A stretch of 64,000 nucleotides of DNA from the NCBI GenBank assembly GCA_017405375.1, contig JAFRAO010000004.1:1-64000 (forward strand). Reading direction: 5' to 3'. The translations under genes were made by a program, and so were the position numbers. This DNA comes from a bacterium (GTDB lineage: Bacteria > Cyanobacteriota > Vampirovibrionia > Gastranaerophilales > Gastranaerophilaceae). The notes beneath the pieces are model-generated. The model had not been told where the DNA came from and did no database searches. It was given only the letters and a program-made list of their open reading frames with translations. Below are positions 61,116 through 64,000 of this stretch, piece after piece (position 1 is the first letter of the stretch; each line of letters begins with the position of its first letter).

Positions 61116-62214
61116 TTACAAATATCTAAAAGTTTATTATAATGATAAATTAGTCGGAACTTTAGCTAAAACTTCGGACAGGCTTGTCGCTTTTGAATAT
61201 GATAGTGAATGGTTGGTTAATGGTTTTAGTATTTCACCATTCTCACTCCCGCTTCAAAAAAAGGTCTTTCTTCCAAAATTTGAGCCATTTGATGGTTTAT
61301 TTGGTGTGTTTAATGATAGTTTGCCTGATGGTTGGGGGCGATTACTGGTTGACAGGTTATTTTTAAAAAATAAAATTAATCCAAGTGAAATAGATAGTTT
61401 AAATCGACTTGCAGTTGTTCAAGGTATCGGAATGGGTGCTTTAACTTATAAGCCTGAGCATAAATTTGAATCTCCTGAACAAGAATCTGATTATGACAAA
61501 TTAGCGCAAGAGTGCTCAAAAATTTTAGAATCCCAAGATTCAAGTAATTTGGATGAACTTTTTAGGTTAGGCGGTTCATCAGGTGGCGCAAGACCAAAAA
61601 TTCTTACCAAAGTAAATGGAGAAGATTGGATAATCAAATTTCCATCCTCACAGGATTCAAAAAATATTGGCGAACAAGAATACAAATATTCGCTATACGC
61701 TAAAGATTGCGGAATAAAAATGACTGAAACAAGGTTATTTGAGTCAAAAATATGTTCAGGATACTTTGGAATCAAACGATTCGATAGGGAAAACGGCAAA
61801 AAAGTTCATATGGTATCAGTTAGCGGGTTATTAGAGACAAGCCATAGATTGCCGAATCTCGATTACAATATTTTGATGAAACTAACATTGGAATTAACTA
61901 AAAATTATCAGGATATTGAGCAGTTATACAGGGTAATGTGCTTCAATGTTTTTGCACACAATAGAGATGACCATTCAAAGAATTTTTCTTATCTTTTTGA
62001 TGGAAACAAAAAAGAATGGCACTTGTCGCCTGCTTATGATTTAACATACAGCTCGTCTTTTAATGGTGAACATGCAACGACAATAAATGGTGAAGGCAAA
62101 AATCCTACATTAGATGATATTTTTGCAGTAGCAAAAAATATCGGAATCAAAGAAAAACAGGCAAAAGATATTGCGCTTGATATTAAAGAAAAATGTTCGT
62201 CATTTTTTGATTAA
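61108..62214 (+). CDS. hipA: HipA-family serine/threonine kinase toxin
   Basis: A 368-aa one-piece HipA. The N-terminal subdomain (YKYLKVYYNDKLVGTLAK) is followed by GVFNDSLPDGWGRLL, the Gly-rich loop GGSSGGARPKIL near 152, IKFPSSQD, EYKYSLYAKDCGI, GIKRFDREN, the catalytic HNRDDHSKNF near 290 and the metal-binding SPAYDLTYS. Relatives phosphorylate aminoacyl-tRNA synthetases or other translation factors and cause dormancy. The length is less than E. coli HipA (440) but normal for the family. It is translated with hipB by overlap, and lies between 35-bp direct repeats. Confidence 0.9.
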   Translation: MDNYKYLKVYYNDKLVGTLAKTSDRLVAFEYDSEWLVNGFSISPFSLPLQKKVFLPKFEPFDGLFGVFNDSLPDGWGRLLVDRLFLKNKINPSEIDSLNRLAVVQGIGMGALTYKPEHKFESPEQESDYDKLAQECSKILESQDSSNLDELFRLGGSSGGARPKILTKVNGEDWIIKFPSSQDSKNIGEQEYKYSLYAKDCGIKMTETRLFESKICSGYFGIKRFDRENGKKVHMVSVSGLLETSHRLPNLDYNILMKLTLELTKNYQDIEQLYRVMCFNVFAHNRDDHSKNFSYLFDGNKKEWHLSPAYDLTYSSSFNGEHATTINGEGKNPTLDDIFAVAKNIGIKEKQAKDIALDIKEKCSSFFD

Positions 62215-62242
62215 AATTTGTCTAAATTGATGTCTATAAAAA

Positions 62243-62278
62243 CTTCATTCGCTTTAGCTCATTTGCTCTATTGTGAGC
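62243..62278. repeat. 36-bp direct repeat, right flank of hipBA
   Basis: CTTCATTCGCTTTAGCTCAT... ending TTGTGAGC; the partner of 60602-60636. It overlaps the last codons of the leftward XRE gene, so the end of that protein (KCSQ) is encoded by the repeat. Confidence 0.75.
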
Positions 62279-62633
62279 ATTTATTTCGGGAATTAAGTTC
62301 AAGAGCACTTGAAACAATATTATAAATGAGTCCGATTTGCACTTTATTGGCAGTTGATAATAATTTATTTATCTTTTCAATCTTGTCGATATCTGTTTCA
62401 ACTGGAGTTGATATGAAGAACTGGAATATATCAACTCCTAAAACCTCGGCAATACGGATTAACTTTGTCATACTTACAAGGTTCTTGCCAGTTTCATAAT
62501 GTGCAAGTGTTGATGGTTCACATTGCACTTTTTCAGATAACTGTAATTGACTTAGCCCTGCTAACTCTCTAAAATGTCTAATTCTTGCGCCTATACTAAT
62601 TGAAACATCTGTTTTCATAGTCTTATTATCCAT
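62268..62633 (-). CDS. XRE-family regulator, 121 aa
   Basis: The N-terminal Cro/C1 HTH (about 15-70: IGARIRHFRELAGLSQLQLS, CEPSTLAHYETGKNLVSMTK) is followed by a helical tail (DKIEKINKLLSTANKVQIGL). It is divergent from the secreted nuclease-like gene. The 70-bp gap between them contains a 10-bp inverted repeat over the rightward -35 box, a probable binding site for this protein. The C-terminal codons lie in the repeat that flanks hipBA. An ATG five codons downstream is an alternative start. Confidence 0.82.
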   Translation of the reverse strand: MDNKTMKTDVSISIGARIRHFRELAGLSQLQLSEKVQCEPSTLAHYETGKNLVSMTKLIRIAEVLGVDIFQFFISTPVETDIDKIEKINKLLSTANKVQIGLIYNIVSSALELNSRNKCSQ

Positions 62634-62657
62634 TCTATTGTGAAATAAATCACTAGC

Positions 62658-62697
62658 AAATAGTACCTATTGACTGGCACTATTTATCTGATACAAT
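62658..62697 (+). promoter_or_regulatory. Operator palindrome and promoter of the 166-aa gene
   Basis: AAATAGTACC (62658-62667) and GGCACTATTT (62676-62685) form a 10-bp inverted repeat with one mismatch and an 8-bp centre. It overlaps -35 TTGACT (62670-62675). The spacer is 16 bp, -10 is TACAAT (62692-62697), then 6 nt and ATG 62704, again leaderless. Confidence 0.65.
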
Positions 62698-62703
62698 CAG
62701 ACT

Positions 62704-63204
62704 ATGAAAAATGTTCTAATAATAGCAATGCTTCTTATAACTACACTTAAGGTTAACGCTTATCCTTTCGACGTTAAGTATTACAACCATTGGAAAGCTG
62801 TATATCACGCTCATAGTGAGAGCTCTTATCAGCATGCTTACTGTTCTGTGAATAATGGTATAGAAGAATATGAGTTGCATGATAAAACAAGAGTGGATTG
62901 TTTAACCGATAATTATGCTATTGAATTTGACTTCGCTAATAAATGGGCGGAAAGTATAGGTCAGAGTTTGCATTACGGACTTATGACTGGGAAGAAGCCA
63001 AAAGTCGTGTTGATTTTGGATAGCAAATATTATGACAAACAAATGGTATATGTTGAAAGAGTTAAAAAAATCGGTCAGATGTACAGCATAGATGTTGAAT
63101 ACATTTCTGATAAAATATTGAACATTGATAAAGATGGTCATTGTCATTATGCTGATTGCAAGTGCAACAGAAAAAAACATAAGTTCTTAATGTTTTCTTG
63201 GTGA
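62704..63204 (+). CDS. Exported PD-(D/E)XK nuclease-like protein, 166 aa
   Basis: A signal peptide (MKNVLIIAMLLITTLKVNAY, cleavage about residue 19) precedes a compact domain. The pattern EYELHDKTRVDCLTDNYAIE with FDFANKW next, then IGQSLHYGLMTGKKPKVVLIL, has the order of a PD-(D/E)XK nuclease core: acidic Asp in RVDCL, E-x-D in IEFDF, and a Gln/Tyr helix. The lysine expected in the E-x-K position is replaced by Asp. A C-terminal Cys/His group (CHYADCKCNRKKH) may bind metal or form disulfides. I recall similar short exported proteins in other bacteria, with no proven function. It is divergent from an XRE gene. Confidence 0.6.
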   Translation: MKNVLIIAMLLITTLKVNAYPFDVKYYNHWKAVYHAHSESSYQHAYCSVNNGIEEYELHDKTRVDCLTDNYAIEFDFANKWAESIGQSLHYGLMTGKKPKVVLILDSKYYDKQMVYVERVKKIGQMYSIDVEYISDKILNIDKDGHCHYADCKCNRKKHKFLMFSW

Positions 63205-63290
63205 TATCAAATAAAAAAAGTATTACTTTATGTTATAATAGTTCAAAATCATACAGTTTTTGTAATTCAATTTAAAATAGGAGTTTATAT

Positions 63291-64000
63291 ATGCGCAAAA
63301 TATTTATTTTAATTATATTTTTAATTTTTCTTATTGGTGTGTCGGATACAGCAAATGCAGATACAATAAATAATAATTTAGACAAAAATATTATCATAAA
63401 AAACAAGCTATTCTCAATAGAATTACCTATGGAGTTTAAAGGAATACTTGAAATAAAAAAAGAAAAAGACAGAATTTCTATATATCACAAAGAATCTAAA
63501 AAAACAGGTTTTGGCGGTTTTACCTTTGGAATCAAAGCATATAAAAATCCGTCTGACCATGCTATGCTTCCGGGTAGCAAAAAACTTGGTGAATTGACTG
63601 ATAAGAATGGCGCTTTGTATGATATTGTTTTAAAGTACCCGACAGATGTTCAATATGATTATTTAAAAAACTCTGAACCGCCAAAAGAATTTAAAAAGCT
63701 CTATGATTTAGGGTCAGATATATCTATTCAAGGCGTAAAAGGTTCAATATATTATAAAAATCAAGGAATGAAAGGACAGGATTTATACAAAGAGATACTG
63801 GAAAAATACCAAATCGCAATTAATGAAAAATGGGATTCAGCTAAACTTGAAGAAGAAAATATGAGTTATATGTATAATATTATTCCAAGCGACAAAATAG
63901 GATACGCATATTATGATATTAATGCAGACGGCATTGAAGAGCTTGTAATTGGCGAAATCGCACAAGATAATTTGAAAGGCGTAATATATGATATTTATAC
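63291..64000 (+). CDS. Exported protein, N-terminal 236 residues (cut by window end)
   Basis: ATG 63291 has AGGAG 8 nt upstream and the frame is open to the right edge. A signal peptide (MRKIFILIIFLIFLIGVSDT, then ANA) is followed by a beta-rich domain (KLFSIELPMEFKGILEIKKE) with GFGGFTFGIKAY. The stretch KIGYAYYDINADGIEELVIG near residue 210 is a calcium-loop/FG-GAP-like DxNxDGxxE motif, common in secreted bacterial proteins that carry such loops before a variable domain. I do not recognise the whole. It is in the accessory segment right of the CAT tRNA. Confidence 0.65.
   Translation, partial: MRKIFILIIFLIFLIGVSDTANADTINNNLDKNIIIKNKLFSIELPMEFKGILEIKKEKDRISIYHKESKKTGFGGFTFGIKAYKNPSDHAMLPGSKKLGELTDKNGALYDIVLKYPTDVQYDYLKNSEPPKEFKKLYDLGSDISIQGVKGSIYYKNQGMKGQDLYKEILEKYQIAINEKWDSAKLEEENMSYMYNIIPSDKIGYAYYDINADGIEELVIGEIAQDNLKGVIYDIY

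Overview
This window is AT-rich bacterial chromosomal DNA. The best fit is a gut-type, flagellated member of the Vampirovibrionia (Melainabacteria, order Gastranaerophilales). That placement is an inference. It rests on short prepilin-like proteins with an N-terminal FTLAE/FTLVE helix, a NIF-type Fe-S system (full-length NifU plus NifS), a PPi-dependent phosphofructokinase, GatD, and flagellar genes split over several clusters. No rRNA or 16S marker is present to confirm it.

Layout: 0-2.3 kb is accessory DNA. It has the tail of one gene, several small orphan genes, a terminase-small-subunit-like HTH protein and arrays of short phased repeats, and it ends exactly on the 3' side of a tRNA-Ser. 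2.4-8.2 kb holds an AGCS amino-acid:Na+ symporter, a family-4 uracil-DNA glycosylase and a SWIM/SNF2 helicase. 8.2-12.2 kb is a leftward operon fliI - NTF2-like - lspA - rluD-like - small membrane protein. 12.2-13.5 kb is a prepilin locus with a G7 tract between an intact translation start and the pilin frame. 13.6-25.2 kb is mostly housekeeping (lysS, PBP1A, typA, radical SAM, miaB, two orphan XRE regulators, a DMT transporter, a uridine-kinase-like NTPase). 25.4-28.1 kb is a leftward flagellar group (fliJ - fliK-like - hook/rod protein). 28.2-41 kb has prmC, several unrecognised proteins, PPi-PFK, a TPR protein, ruvA, a metallophosphoesterase, tRNA-Arg, a coiled-coil protein and a zinc peptidase. 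40.9-45.2 kb is rplS - rbgA - rnhB and sdaAB - sdaAA - membrane protein. 45.2-48.1 kb has a broken and an intact prepilin, a YbhN/AglD-like flippase-type protein and gatD. 48.2-52.5 kb is nifU - nifS, a coiled-coil protein and gatA. 52.5-56.5 kb is one very large GH13-like protein. 56.6-60.4 kb is the rightward operon motA - motB - fliL - fliM - fliN. 60.5-64 kb is an accessory island starting at a CAT-anticodon tRNA (Met). It carries a duplicated 47-bp tRNA 3' end, a hipBA toxin-antitoxin pair flanked by 35-bp direct repeats, a divergent XRE regulator/secreted nuclease-like pair, and a secreted protein cut by the window end.

The most notable signals are: (1) the prepilin gene whose promoter, ribosome binding site and ATG are intact but which is out of frame at a run of seven G, which looks like a phase-variable switch or a fresh pseudogene; (2) the tRNA-anchored hipBA island with repeated att-like sequences and a clear palindromic operator; (3) several genes whose -10 box lies 6-7 nt before the start codon, suggesting frequent leaderless transcripts; (4) the GH13 protein with an insertion of about 500 residues between conserved regions I and II; and (5) a flagellar switch in which FliM lacks the usual N-terminal CheY-binding motif while FliN carries a long acidic extension.
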